Assembly (NCBI GenBank): GCA_025345505.1
Contig: JANVCC010000018.1
Span: 58,614,542 to 58,678,541 of the forward strand
Source of the DNA: Todiramphus chloris collaris
Taxonomy: Eukaryota > Chordata > Aves > Coraciiformes > Alcedinidae
DNA: 64,000 nucleotides
Direction: 5' to 3'
In this document: positions 13,671 through 25,872 of the stretch, piece by piece
Layout of the letters: each line of letters starts with the position of its first letter
Position numbering within the stretch: the first letter of the stretch is position 1
The notes under the pieces: generated by a model
What the model saw: the letters and a program-made list of their open reading frames with translations, nothing else
Told to the model about the DNA's origin: nothing
The model's database searches: none
Position numbers and translations under genes: made by a program

Positions 13671-13747
13671 GCTAATTAAATAATCAATATTTCCAGTTGG
13701 TATTAATTAGTGAGTTTCAATATATATAGACTAATGAGCCTAATCAA
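13671..13747. promoter_or_regulatory. TAAT-rich patch, possible homeodomain-factor cluster
   Basis: Five TAAT cores lie within about 80 bases: CTAATTAAATAATCAAT, ATTAATTAG, CTAATG and TAATCA. Homeodomain proteins bind TAATTA-type cores, and dense groups occur in vertebrate enhancers. The patch is AT-rich, so chance is a serious alternative. Confidence 0.2.
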
Positions 13748-16094
13748 ACTTGCATCCAATTCCTTCTGTGACTCTTGTGTCTTGCAAATTGTTGAGTGTT
13801 TTCCTGTCCATGTTATCTTTACTTTCTAATTACTTCCCAGTAAAAGATTTAAAATGTCTAAGTGCAGCAGATGTTTCAGGAGTGTAGTAGACTTCAGAAG
13901 TATGTTCTTCTACAGAAAACACTTTTCAGGAAATAGCCACTCTACTGCACTGGGTGTTCAAGTGGATTTACATGGGAGACTGCTGGACCTGAAGCTTTTC
14001 CCATTGGCCAGCACTAAGTAGTGCTCCTAGTTCTGTGGAAGAGGCATGTCATTGCTCCTGTAGAGAGATCAACCCAGTGACAAGATGGAGAATGACATTT
14101 CTAATACTGTCTGAACAGAGTCAAAAGCAGAGTGCAAGGGTAGGAACCTGCAACCAGCGGTCCTCTGCTGTGGTGTGTGAGGGCTGACCGGGGAGAGTAT
14201 GGGAGTATTGAGAGTGCATTTTACAAGAAATAATGAATGTAACTGACTGGCTGGGGGATATTGTTGGCTTTGTTGGCTCTATAAATATGCTTTTTTAAGC
14301 AGTAATTCAAGTGTGAGCTTTTTATAAGCATAGCTAACTATTCTTGGTTTGTTTGTGCATGTGTGTGGCTAATAGCTCTTGGCAGACAGAAAAGGAAGCA
14401 GAAAAGACAGACAAGATAAGTCCTGGAGTTCCCAGCCACCACAAAACCTGCTGTTCTCATCTCACAGATGAGGGAGGCATCCTCACCTTCCGGACAATAT
14501 GGGAGCCTGTCTCTCTTCAACATCTCCAAGTTCCCAGTTTCTCCCCATATCCTATTACACTGCCATTTGCCCACAGAGACAGCCTGACTCTTAGTTATTT
14601 GTGTACTCACGTAACTTACACACAGGCCCTGCCTCCAAAAGGATCTGATCCTCAAAAATTCTCCTATATGTGAGTAAACAAAGAGTCTAAGAACACGAGA
14701 AAGACAGTGGTTACTAAATTCATAAGAAAACATGGTTATATAAGTAGAGTTTTTGTTAGCGTATTTTTGAAGGTGTTAAAAAATTAGACATTTTTTGATT
14801 ACAGAGATTCTGTCGTTTTACCCTCTCTAAGCACTGTTTCTATTCTTCCAGATGTTGAGCTGCAGTAAAACCAATCACAAACCATGTGTCATGGTCTGCA
14901 GCCCCATCAAAACTGTAGTTCCTGTGTGCAGGCTTCCTAGACTTACTAGGTCTGAGGTGCTTGGGAGTGATTAGAATTGAGCTGTTCTAAGCAAGAACAT
15001 TCTGATCTGACTCTAACTCTCTGTGGTGGCAGGAGTGGTGGTTATTAGGTGATCTCTCATATCATTAAATGCTTATTAAGTTTATGGTCACTTGGCAACT
15101 CTTCTTCACCCAGTTCTCTTTTCTTGGGTCCCTCCAGCAGCAAAGCTACAATACAAATATTAACAAGTATGAAGAAAGTCTTGTAACAAAACTAAACTAA
15201 GTTATTGTATCTGTGAAATTGCTTTCCAAAGCAGGATAGCAGCCTTGACAATTCCCAGAGATGCAATGACTGACTTAAATCAGAACTGAAGGGCACATCC
15301 TATGAGACAAATTCAGCATTAGGATTCATTTCCCTCCAGTTCTTCCCAAAAAATACCTGTTAAATTTTCCAAGAATAAACACATTGTGTCTCCTGTCTTT
15401 TGAAGTCAGGAAGAGAAGAAAGGTTTGAAAATTTAGGATTGCTTCTGTACTAGATTTAGGATTATGATTTTTTCAGCTTTTAGAAATTCATTTGTTCTTT
15501 GAAAGGAAAGGAGAAAACTCTCAAGTCAAATCAGGCATTATTTTATCCTGGAGAATACTATGCTACTGAAGTGATTAGTGTCTGAAAACAACTGGAAAAT
15601 ACACAGTTATTGAAAGTGTTATAAGCACATAAATAAAATGTCAATCTGCTTGGTGACAAAGTTTGTGCTAGGTTTCACAGCTATGTTTGACTGTGGGAAT
15701 TCTAGTGTGGCTGGGAGGGAAGGAGACATTGGTGTCTTTTTGTAGTTCTCCAGTGAGTACCAAATACGAGAAATATAAACATTAAACAGTAAATCAAATG
15801 TTGAAAAAATAAATAAATACAGAACAGATGGTCATAAGCTGTGTCCAGCTGGCTCATGACACTCGTTTTTTCTCATTTGAGCAACAGCCGCATGCAAAGG
15901 GGGTTGGGTATTGTGCTGAAACCATATTTTCCAATATCACACTGCATCTGCTTTCTCCTACAGGCTTTTTAGAAAAATCTGAGAAAAAGTTTCTTTGATA
16001 AGATTTTATGTAAGTAGTCAAATAGATAAAGTCTTTCCCACATCTCACATGCTTATGAGACAGGTGTCCATTCCACCACTGATGACTCGCACCA

Positions 16095-16124
16095 CATCAT
16101 CATCATCATCATCATCATCATCAT
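16095..16124 (+). repeat. Microsatellite (CAT)10
   Basis: Ten uninterrupted CAT units (ATG on the other strand). Pure trinucleotide runs of this length are usually length-polymorphic. No coding frame runs across it. Confidence 0.98.
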
Positions 16125-19100
16125 TTGTGGGCTGTGCAACTCAGTGCCTCATATCATGAGCCTATTGACAGTTCATGTGTTCTGAAAACCCATGTTTATA
16201 TCCACGCCCTCAGCTTTCAGTAGACCACACATGGACTTTCTCACAGCATATTAGCAGGCAAACATACTAACCAGGCAGTCTCTGGGGCATCTCTTTGAAG
16301 ATAAATCAGCTTCTCTCTCCTCTATTACTGTTGGTGGTGTGCATGTTTTAAGGTCTAGAGAGTTCTGAGTGCAACACCATCAGAAGAAGACCATGGCTTT
16401 GATGTAGCCTAATATTCCAAATTCTGAAGCATAAGTACTGTGAATCAAAGCGTTTCCACTTCTTCTGTGGCAGATTTCACAGTATTATGCAGGAGGGCAA
16501 AAGAGTACTTTAGAAAGACCAGCTGTTTCTGGTTTATGGTACTGTGTAGACCTGTACTGATTACAATTTCGCTTCAGTTTCTTAGTCGATATACAAAGAG
16601 GAAAATGGTGTGAAAGCTAGATTTGCATTCCAAATGCGGTGAAACTGATACTAACGCTTGGCCTAGTAGTCCAGGAATTAATGGAATGCTCCTAGTAAGC
16701 ATGTGATCTGATTTTCTGACCTCAAGTACAATAGCACAGAAGTAGTCTGTTCTGATGAAACCTTTTCCTGTGTATGGCGGAAGGGAAACAAACACTCTAA
16801 TTATTCTCCTGACATTTGAAAATGTCGCTCTCTACTTTTTTTCTCAAGGAAGATACAACATGATATTCCTGCAGAAATCCCTTCCAACATAAATTATTCT
16901 AAGATATCATGATCTGTATATTGACAAAGATCCTAGGGAATGAAATTGGAAAAATTGTAAGGTTGACAGTAAGAAGAGACAACTACGGTGCAAGAATTGC
17001 CCACTGCAATGTCCACTTTTGGCATGTTCACTTCCTTCATCTGTCCTCTTAATATAAAATGTGATTTCTGTTTGGCTTGATGAACAACTGGAAAGTATGA
17101 CTTTATCAAAAGTGTTAATTGATTAGTCTTCTATTAAATTAACACCTGAAGGCTAGATATGTTGACTGGTAAACAATTACAGAGAAGGATTTGGAGACAG
17201 ACATGGCACATATAACTTCAGAGCAGGCATAGCAAAGGCACTCAAAATACAGACATAAACATACCACAAGGGATGTGCTCAGATTGGCTTCAAGCCACTC
17301 TCTAAACTGGTGAGAAAGCACTCCTAAAACCAAATCCTCCTTGTTATCTCCACCAATATGTGTGTGAATATACAGCAGGTGACTCATGCGAAAACCGCCA
17401 ATCCTTTTGAGTTCATAAATACCCATTTTTACCTCTTTCCTATGAGATGAAACTGATCCAAACTTCAGTGGCCTGTGGTGAAGTCAAATCAGCATTCCAA
17501 GATGAGGAGCTCTCAGCCACAGACTATGATTCAAATCCAGCCCTTAAGAAAATTCATCATCTGGCCCATTGGTCCCCTTTCCAGCTGCCTCCATTAGACA
17601 TGCAGCTTCAAGCAGGATGGATTAATTTGGCAGATGTAACATCTTGCTCCTGATCACCATTTTTCCTCAGCATCCATTCTCATATCGCACTGGGGTGTGT
17701 ATATTGGGCAGGGGCTACACAGCACATGTTAACTCTAAATCCCCAGAGTTCCCTTACCTGATTTTCTGTTCCTGCATCTTGACTTTTTACTGGGAATACC
17801 TGTCACCAGCTGACCATCTCACAGACGTACCTTAGTCTGTTCTAAGCACAAAGCTCTCAACTCTCAACATTTAGTAAGTTTTTGTGGCTTTTAGAGAGTA
17901 AAAATAGGTAGCAACAATGCTCTAACCCTCTGAAGAGAACATATGTAGGAGAGAAAAAAAGAACAAAAGCACCACAAAGAAAACAAGATGATGTACAAAT
18001 GCACACAGTCAAAATCAGTTATCACTCATTTTTCTTCCTGATAAAGATAGTGCTTTTAAGATTTATGACTGCATACAGAAAGTGATTTCATGCTTATGGG
18101 GTTCTTCCTGCTGCCCAATATGTGTTTGGTAATAAATGCACAGCTTCAGTTTGAGGATTTACTTTGCATTCTGAATCAAACTGTGCTTGGTTTTAATATC
18201 TGAGTTTATGCTTTACAGTCACACTGAGCAACTGGGCACTAAAAAAAAAAAAGAATTTGAAAATATCGGTTACTCTGCAAAAGGGGTAGGAAAAAAAGCT
18301 AGGCATTATTTTGGAAAGCCTATTCCCTGACAATTTCTAGTTCCAAAAAATATGTAACAATAGCTTTTTTATTATATTTATATAAAAAGTCATGGAGTCT
18401 TATATTTACTTCCAAACCTACAGTAATAAACACTCCCTTATAGAGTGGAGTTTATTTTCCTGATTGAGATACCAACTTTTACACCTCTGTTTTGCTTTGA
18501 AACATTTGTTTCATATTATCTCAGGCTGTTTCAACTACATCTTTCAAAATTTCTACTGCCAGAATATGTGGGAATGGCTCCTTTCATCAACATAAGCTTC
18601 TTCCTCTTTATAGTTTCATCACTAGAAGACATTGGCAAGACAAGCCAAACAACCTTCTGTGCATTTCTTGGAGAATTACATTTTCTCATAGCAGGGTAAG
18701 ATCACCTCTGTCTGCAGTGATGTCCTCTGTGCAGCACAGGTCTCTGCATCTCTGTTAGCCATTGCAGTGGGAAAGACCACATTCTTCTGAGTTCATTGTG
18801 TTGATTGCACCCTACTGTATGTTCGGTATCAGAAGCTTGGGTTGTGTGGTCTCCCTCATATTTCCCAGTGGTGTTATGTTGGCAAAGATGGATGACTCCT
18901 GGAGGAGAGCACGCTGTGAGGGGCTTGACAGGCAGCTGGGATCCCTACAGGGAAGAGTTATGAGTCCTTCAGATCATTGTAGGTGGGGAAACTTCTGGTG
19001 AATCTGTTCAGAGACTCGTCAAAAGGAAATGGTTGTTGAGAACAGTAATATTAGTGTAAGCATGGTGATCCAGTGCAGTTTCAGGCACAGAAACAGGACT

Positions 19101-19779
19101 GACTTCTGAAAGACAGAAAATGGTAGAGCAACAAATGAGTGTGAAAAGCAGGACAGCTTCCCTGTGTAGGTGGCCATTGATATACATAGGCTGCAGTAGG
19201 TCCACAGTGAGATGAACACTAAATAGACACTTGATGTGAGCTTGTGTTACCACATATAATGGACAGCATTTCCCATGGATTATCCAGACCTTTGGATTGT
19301 GACGTTCTAGCTGTGCTGCAATATGCCTTTTGTGTTCCCAGTGGAAAGTCCCGTGTCTGCAAGGATGTCCAGGTTTCACATGGATCAGGCAATGCTCAGG
19401 CAGCAAAAGCTTTCAGGCTCAGATTATATTTTCTTGGATTCAGTTCCATTGCCATAGCCCACCACCTAGGAGAGGCTGGAGGTGGAAGAGGTCACCATCT
19501 GAAAAGCCACTTATACCTCTCAGCTGTGTATTGTGGAACAGCTACAATACAGTGTTTCCTGTTTGAAAGTATCTTGAGACAGACTGCTTATTAGTGAGGT
19601 TACCTTGCCTCAAGATAAAAATCTCTGTGACGAACTTCTCACTGATCACTTGTTGAAGACTCTGTTTCTCACAGACGAGTCCACCTAGCTGGACATTCAT
19701 GCAGTAGGATGTTACATCACCAAGCTTCAGAACAGAATTACAGCAATAACATGGTAGTTATTAAAAGCAATGTTCTAAA
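16125..19779. other. Unique non-coding sequence
   Basis: No recognisable repeat or gene. The region from about 18700 to 19600 is somewhat richer in GC and has overlapping open frames on both strands (up to 132 codons, 19008-19406 minus), but none resembles a protein family. A 12-base A run lies at about 18241. Confidence 0.5.
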
Positions 19780-20069
19780 TGTTGTAGTGGCACGTAATCA
19801 CAGCATGGAATGGTCAAATAGTTTAATGTCGAGGAATGGCTCAAGGAGCAGGGTGGACATGAATAAGTGGCTACAAGCGTGAACAAGACAGCAGGTGGGC
19901 AATGAACCATCCTTGAGCAAGTGATAAGAGGAAGACAAAGCAATAAAACAATCAATGAACAGGCCTCTTTCCCAGGGGATGCTGACCGAAAACAGGAGAC
20001 TTGGGGGGTGCAGAAAGGGGAAGGCTGCATCTGCAGGGAGGAGCGGACAGAACGCTGCTTCCCTGCATT

Positions 20070-20091
20070 GGGGGGATGGGGTGGGCCAGGG
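20070..20091 (+). promoter_or_regulatory. G-quadruplex motif in the LTR upstream region
   Basis: Four G runs of 6, 4, 3 and 3 are separated by loops of 2, 1 and 3 bases, which fits a canonical intramolecular G-quadruplex. It lies about 95 bases upstream of the LTR TATA-type box, in the U3 portion. Confidence 0.6.
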
Positions 20092-20109
20092 TGCTTAAGC
20101 GTGCTTGCC

Positions 20110-20167
20110 GTATGTAGACCAATCACAATGTGTATTAGAGCGTGTGAACAATGTATGTAGCCAATCA
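20110..20167 (+). promoter_or_regulatory. Duplicated CCAAT enhancer block of the LTR
   Basis: GTATGTAGACCAATCA (20110-20125) and GTATGTAGCCAATCA (20153-20167) are near-identical blocks 43 bases apart, each containing a CCAAT box as bound by NF-Y. Both lie just upstream of the TATA-type box, the usual place for LTR enhancer repeats. Confidence 0.7.
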
Positions 20168-20184
20168 GTAATAATCAAGAAACA

Positions 20185-20211
20185 TATAAGCAAAGCACAG
20201 ACAGTAATAAA
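20185..20211 (+). promoter_or_regulatory. LTR TATA box and polyadenylation signal
   Basis: TATAAG at 20185-20190 and AATAAA at 20206-20211 sit in the order expected for the U3/R junction and R region. Their close spacing implies that initiation would fall at or near the polyadenylation signal. Confidence 0.6.
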
Positions 20212-20272
20212 GTTGAACATGATTGTAACTCATATTGAGTCCTGATCATTGTTCCCAGGCCTTTTCCCAACA

Positions 20273-23200
20273 GCTTAATGCTGCAATTCCAGTTACTTTG
20301 TGAAGTGACTGTCATTTTCAGTCAATGGTACAAGCACATAGCAAACGTAATCACTTCATGAAATTGCTGTTCCATTCCTTCAAGTTCAGGCAAGCCTGAT
20401 CATTCCCATGGGCTGCAAGCAGAAAATTCCCTACTGTTGTTGCTGTAGATACTACCCACATTTTCACTAAGCAAAACATGGGACCTCTATAAAACCATGC
20501 TAACTGGTGGTGTTACTAGTTTTTTTCCAGTTCCAATGAGTTAAAACTAGAATCTTTCCCTGGAGTCCTCATGAGGCTGGGACTCACCAATACTGAGTCA
20601 TCATTCTTCCACTTAAAAACGCAAAGAAAACTTATGTATGCTACACACCATGTGGTAAACAGAGGTTTTTGTGGCCACAGCAAGCTGTAGACATCTGACC
20701 TTTCTAGTGGACACAAAGTTCTGTGCATTATATTGTAATAGAACTGCCTATGTTCAATGACAGTTTCGGTAGCAGAGTGTGTCAGTAGTGGTGGCTCTTA
20801 GTTTGAAGACTTCTAGATCTTCCTATAGATAAGATAAAAGCAATTTTGCCACTTGGAAGTACTTACACTGAGAATGCACACATGATCAAACAGCCACAGA
20901 AGAGCAGTTTCATTCTCTGCTGTTAACATATTTCAAGATACACTTTCATCACTGAACCTCCTCTTCCCCTCTCCCTTCTGTTTGTGTGCCTATTCCTTGA
21001 CAGCATCCTGAGTTACCCATTCAAGATAATGAGCCATCATCATGGGAAAAGTTTGAGAATGATCAAGAGTCCAGGTGCTGTGAAAAATAAAGTGCTTTGT
21101 GAATCAGCTTAAGTTCCCTGCAGCCACATGCATTATGTCTTTTGGGTTTAACGTGGAGTACAGAATCCTCCAGTACACAGTAACCTACTGTTTATTTACA
21201 TAAAACCTCTGAGTCAGGAACTGGATGAAATCCTCAGCGACTGGTTTTCCTCAGGACACAGTCAGCTGTGTATGGAGGGATGGCAGCAGGATGCCTCAGG
21301 TATATTCTTTTTAGCTCATCTAATTGACTTACCTGTCAGTGATTATTTTACTGTGTCTGACTGAAAAAAAATAAAATTAAACACAGCACAACGTAATAAC
21401 GCACATACGGAGTTGCTATTTTCTTCCTCATTTAGTGGAACAGATGATAAAAATTGAAAGTCAATCTGTCCCAATTTGAATGACTATAAATGCATTTGAA
21501 TAGAATGCAAAATACTGGAAGAATTCCTCAGACTTGGATATGTATTGGTAGTCCTCAACAGGACAGTCGTTTAGAAGAACTTAGAACCCTAACTGAATAT
21601 TTCTGAAGTTTAACTGACATTAGGACTAAGATTATATATATACTGTGATGCTGGTGTCCCATGTTTTCTACTTATAGTGCCACTCCTACAGCAGTTAAAG
21701 GAAGAAAAAAGAATGTTGAAAGAATAAAATTTTTACTGTATGAGAAACTTAAAAGATTTTTTTTTTCCCTAGATTTTGACAGATCTCACGAAATGCATAA
21801 AGGAATTTTTTTCTGTACAGCACAGTTCACATATGCATGCACTGGAAAAGTCATAACTTGTAACAGTGCCAAGAGATTCCACATTATATTCCTTTTTTTA
21901 AATGAATGAAATACTAAAAACCACATTCCTATTATACTGGTAATACATCTTTAAAGCTCTTTAAAAAATGAAAAAGTACTGGGGGGAAAAGATGTCATTT
22001 ATATTAGCCATGATATAAAGCATCACAAAAAACTGTAACATGAAAAAGGAGTGATTTGTTCACTGTATTAAACACTAGCCAGCATAACCAGCTGCATGTT
22101 TTAAATCACAAGGTAATTTAGAGTATTTAAATAAATGGTGTCTGATTAAATCCACAAACCAAGAAATCAGAAGTAATGAGTGAAAAGTAATCAGCAACTC
22201 ATTTCCCCATGTTTAAATATAAAAGCAATACACTCTAAAAAACCGAATCATGAACTGAAGTGTATTTCATCTCATGGTACTGAGCCTGAGACATACAATT
22301 ACCATAAACATCCAAAATAATTGAACATTTAAAGAATACACAGACATCTTGTGAAGGATCATTTATTGTAAGTATGCCTTCAGCTTAGATGTACACAATT
22401 TCCTTCAGCTGATAGAAAACATGACCCCCACAGATTGCTATGTCATTAAGCAAGTAAAAAGGCAAAGCCTCCCTAGTATTCACTCATCTACTGTACAACT
22501 CAGTCTTTTCACAGTTTATATGAAGGCAAATCCCATTTTCAATCATTTCTTTAGTTACAGAATTGCCTTACGTAGTTCCAAGTTTATGCTGAACATAGCG
22601 GTTGCCATTGTGGTTAGCTAAAAGAGGCTACAAGTGCAGGTGGTGAAAAACTGACTACACGCTGGACCTCTGCAGATTGTGCGAGTCCATGAGGGCACCA
22701 TGGGTCTGACAGTGTGCACATTTCAGAATTTGTGGTAGATTGCAATTTGATGTATTTTGAATTTTCATGTTTTATCATTTTTCAGATACTTCCTCACCAG
22801 CTGCCATCACCTCAGTCAGGGTATTTCTGCTTTTGTACCCAACTGTGTGCTGTTCTAAGCAGACTATTGTGTGTCCTGTTGACAGCCCTCCTTTTTCCCT
22901 TCCCTGGAAAAAACCTCCTTCCCAGCATAAAGACTGAGTCACGAGGATGCAGACAGATCAAATCTGGCCAAATCTTCTAGCCTACTCTCTATTTTCCTTC
23001 TTGGTGATAGATTGCTGTCTACTTCTCAGGCATTTTTATTCCACCTAATACTTAATGCTTTCAGCCTTGTGCCCTGATGAGCTCAAACACTTTTAACCCT
23101 TCTTGCTGAATTACAAATTCTGGAAACAATCATGAGGGTGGAATAGAGGGAGATCCAATGGTGGTAAATACAAAGTTGATGAAAGAGCCTGGAGTGTTCA

Positions 23201-24561
23201 AGGGTTTTAAAGTAAATGCAGCCTGAGAGGGAAACAAAACTGATTTTAAGTCAGGGAGTCCATAAAATATACAGCTTTTGGGGGCATTAAAGAAGATATA
23301 CATTTGAAAATGCTTTTACCTAGTTTGTTAGACTAAGAAATTATGAGGTTTACACAACAATTTTGGAAGAGTGTCCTAATGCATAAAATACCTAAGTGCA
23401 TCTAGTTTCAAGACAGCACTTAGACAGTTATTAAAAAATGAGTGTGATGTGATTGCCTGAGACCGCAGACAAAGCAGAGGACCAACCTCAATGAATCAGG
23501 AGGTTTGTTCTGTCTTCATATTCACACAGGAAATCTAATCTAAATTAAAATTTATGGTCTGGAACTATAAATGTAGATAAAGCTACAAGATTGAAATCCT
23601 CCCTGTAAAAGGACCATTTCCTTCTCTTCTTCTGGGATGGCAAAACAAGCAGCAGATCCAAACCTGCAGAGCAATATTTTCTGCAACTTAAGAGGTGCAT
23701 AGCCAGGTCCCCACTTATTTCTTGGCTTTACCAGTTTCTGGTAAAAGTATATGAGTGTCCTATCCTTAAAAGCAGAGATCCTGGTAATTTATCCTAGCAA
23801 TCATGTGACAAGAATAGTTTCAATCCCCTACTGCAAATTATCGTCTCTGGCAAGTCTGTGATATGTAGGTGACAATAAAAAATCATTCTTATTTTCCCTC
23901 ATTCTTTTTACATTAGCTGAGAAGGCACAATTGGTGCAATTATACTGATGAACATTGGGAAAGAATAATAATTAGGGACTCAAGAGAGATTTAGCTGCTA
24001 ACACTGGTGACACAACTTAAAAGAAAATCTGAATGGTTTGTTTCAGTTTCTCATTGAGAAGCTGAGAGACATTGTACTTTTACAGACATTGTATTTTCAC
24101 ATGTGTTTTCACAGGTTAGTAGAAAACCAAAATAGATTTTAAAATCATATCAACATCAAAACAGAGATTTGAAAGACATAAACCAAACAAATCAGAGAAA
24201 AATTATGATGAGTCTATTGGAAAAAATAGCAAAACTACATCCTCTACAGTTTTTTGCCTGTGGATTTCGATCCAGACTTTTGTTCACAGGTAGAATGTCA
24301 GTGGTAGGATTTCTGTATAAAAAAAAAGCCCACTAAATCTCCCTGCACAAATACCTACAGATATACTTTGGCATCATTCTTGGTTTTGATTCTGCCTATC
24401 TGGAAGCTGGAATGCAGGCGATGGAAACTCAAGGTGTCAGAGCCTGTGATATGAAGGTTTAGTACATACACACATGTAGGCACACAAAAATACATGCGTG
24501 CAAATATGCCTCAGTTTGCATGGGATTCATAGTGGTCAGCAAGGAAATACTGAATTACTTC
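20273..24561. other. Unique AT-rich non-coding sequence
   Basis: No gene, transposon end or RNA was recognised. Open frames are all 90 codons or shorter. A short tandem duplication at 24067-24112 is listed separately. Confidence 0.5.
24067..24112 (+). repeat. 17-bp tandem duplication with a partial third unit
   Basis: AGACATTGTACTTTTAC (24067-24083) is followed directly by AGACATTGTATTTTCAC, then by a shorter related unit, ATGTGTTTTCAC. This looks like replication slippage in unique sequence. Confidence 0.8.
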
Positions 24562-25298
24562 TCTCCTGGTTTGAGTGAAAACAGAATTCTGTTCAGTGAT
24601 TTTACTTTTCATCTCAGTTTCTTCTAAGTAACTGCACTTTTCTGAAGTTAGCAACATGTCTTCACTGGCAGGTTCTGCTTCTAGTGGTGGTAACATCCCA
24701 TGTTTAGAGTCGCTACCAAGGATTGGTGTGCAGACCAAGACCAGTGCTGGATCTTCTGTACCATGTTGGAGGTGCATAAAGTAAAAGGTGGCACCTGTGG
24801 GGAGGAATGGACAGGACAGGTGACCCCAAACTGACCAACGAGGGATGCCAGCCCATATACGTCATATTCAGTATAAAGCTAAATGATCACAAGGGTGAAG
24901 CTCTTCTGGCTTTTCCTCTCTTCTTCAATGGCCAGCATCTGAGGAGGACTCTGTCCATTCTGCCTTCAATCCTAATCCATGAGTTCCTGAATCCGGTACC
25001 AGCATCCAGTTCCTGAACATGGTTCCCATCTGGTGCCAGGCGCAGTCTGGGACCTCCCAGTGTCTGTTCCACAGCATCAGTGGTGACAGTGACATAATTA
25101 CCATTGGGGGAGTTGGTGTTGGGTTCAATATTGGGTTGTATATATTTGTACATAGTCCATTTTTATTATTATTATTGTTTTCATTTTCATTAAAGCTGTT
25201 CTAGCTTCCTTTTCTAATCACTAAGCCTCTCTCTTACTCCCTTTCTCTTCCCCTTTGGGGAGGGAGAGGGGTTAACAGAGAGCGTTTGTTATAGGTCA
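24562..25298 (+). mobile_element. Solo LTR, avian ERVL-like family, copy 1
   Basis: This 737-bp element begins TCTCCTGGTTTGAGTGAAAA, where the family start seen in copy 2 at 45171 is TGTCCTGGTTTGAGTGAGAA. It ends in GGTCA. The 4 bp CTTC occur immediately before it (24558-24561) and immediately after it (25299-25302), consistent with a target-site duplication. Inside are an ACGTCAT motif (24859-24865), TATAAAG (24872-24878), a short ATT run and ATTAAA (25189-25194) in promoter-to-polyadenylation order. It matches the 45171 copy along nearly its whole length. No gag, pol or env is nearby, so it is a solo LTR. The ERVL label comes from resemblance to Neoaves LTRs I recognise; a database comparison could refine it. 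Confidence 0.85.
24859..24878 (+). promoter_or_regulatory. LTR core promoter: CRE-like ACGTCAT plus TATAAAG
   Basis: ACGTCAT, the core of a CREB/ATF site, is followed 6 bases later by TATAAAG. The same pair with the same spacing occurs in the copy at 45473-45492, which supports a real promoter of the ancestral LTR. Confidence 0.7.
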
Positions 25299-25369
25299 CT
25301 TCTTCAGTACTTTGTCACCGACAAAAACATTCATACTTATGGAAAACACTGATTATAAAAAATAAAATT

Positions 25370-25394
25370 AAAAAAAAAAAAAAAAAAAAAAAAA
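25370..25394 (+). repeat. Poly(A) run, 25 A, preceded by AATAAA
   Basis: An uninterrupted A run starts about 70 bases after the LTR end. The preceding sequence is A-rich and contains AATAAA about 10 bases upstream. It could be the tail of a short retroposed transcript or a simple repeat; no source gene was recognised. The roughly 350 bases between it and the CR1 at 25753 hold nothing recognisable. Confidence 0.85.
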
Positions 25395-25752
25395 GATGAG
25401 TGTAATGTACCAACATAGGATCTTTCTCCTACTTTATAAAATGCAAAATAGAGATTATAGGTTTCTAGTAAACTGTTGGGTTTTTTAAAGAGAAAAAAAG
25501 AAAAAAGAATGTCCATAAAGTCAAACTTGTTAAAGTTCAGTGGATTGTCTGGCTGGTTTAGGTTTAACTGTTGTGCATTGTGTGTGCAGTTCTATGGACT
25601 GGCACAAGAAACTTCAAAGAAAAAGTCTTTCAACTGGCATTTTCATACTCTCCTCTTTTATCTCAGCTGAATCTGTTCATGGGACTCCAGAAAAATGCAT
25701 AAGAACATGAATGACTTGGACATGGGTCAAGCTCTGTTCTTCCAAGGAAGTA

Positions 25753-25872
25753 TCATAGAATACAAGGTTGAAAGGGACCTCAAGGATGCCCTGGTCCAAA
25801 CTTTCCTGGGAAAAACATGGTCTAGATAAGATGGCCCAACATCCCGTCCAGCTGAATCTTACAGGTGTCAAA
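25753..25872 (-). mobile_element. CR1 LINE 3' end fragment, minus strand
   Basis: The plus strand reads TCATAGAATACAAGGTTGAAAGGGACCTCAAGGATG in two overlapping pieces, then GGTCCAAACTTTCCTGGGAA and CATGGTCTAGATAAGATGGC. This is the reverse complement of a CR1 3' untranslated end. Only about 120 bp remain and no ORF2 is present. The sequence after the GGTCC block differs from the other five CR1 copies here, so it belongs to a separate CR1 subfamily. Confidence 0.88.

Larger units (their letters stand above)
8047..16094. other. Unique non-coding sequence, about 8 kb
   Basis: No transposon end, gene or RNA was recognised. Open frames reach 142 codons (8796-9224, minus) and 131 codons (14338-14733, minus), but neither translation resembles a known domain and neither has convincing splice-site context. 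Short AT runs (for example near 9860) and TAAT-rich stretches occur. The compound palindrome at 11015-11042 and the homeodomain-motif-rich patch near 13670 are listed separately. Confidence 0.55.
19780..20272 (+). mobile_element. Solo LTR of an avian endogenous retrovirus, class II (ERVK-like) by architecture
   Basis: The element starts TGTTG and ends CAACA, a 5-bp terminal inverted repeat typical of retroviral LTRs, and is 493 bp long. Near its 3' end come two CCAAT boxes (20119, 20161), a TATA-type box CATATAAG (about 20183-20190) and an AATAAA signal (20206-20211). The gap from TATA box to polyadenylation signal is very short, so the R region would be short, as in alpharetrovirus-related LTRs. 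No internal retroviral genes lie on either side, so this is a solo LTR left by recombination between two LTRs. The target-site duplication is not clean (CTAAA before, CTTAA starting one base after). The class assignment is by architecture only; an alternative start at 19771 (TGTTC) is possible. Confidence 0.75.

Noticed and set aside
16095..16124. CAT run as a coding poly-His or other homopolymer tract
   Set aside because: No long open frame spans it; it is a plain microsatellite.
17528..17538. GATTCAAATCC as a tRNA or SINE B box
   Set aside because: No A box at the right distance, no poly(A) or SINE tail downstream.
19761..20126. 121-codon minus-strand frame over the class II-like LTR
   Set aside because: It runs antisense through LTR regulatory sequence and its translation has no domain; a by-product of GC-rich U3.
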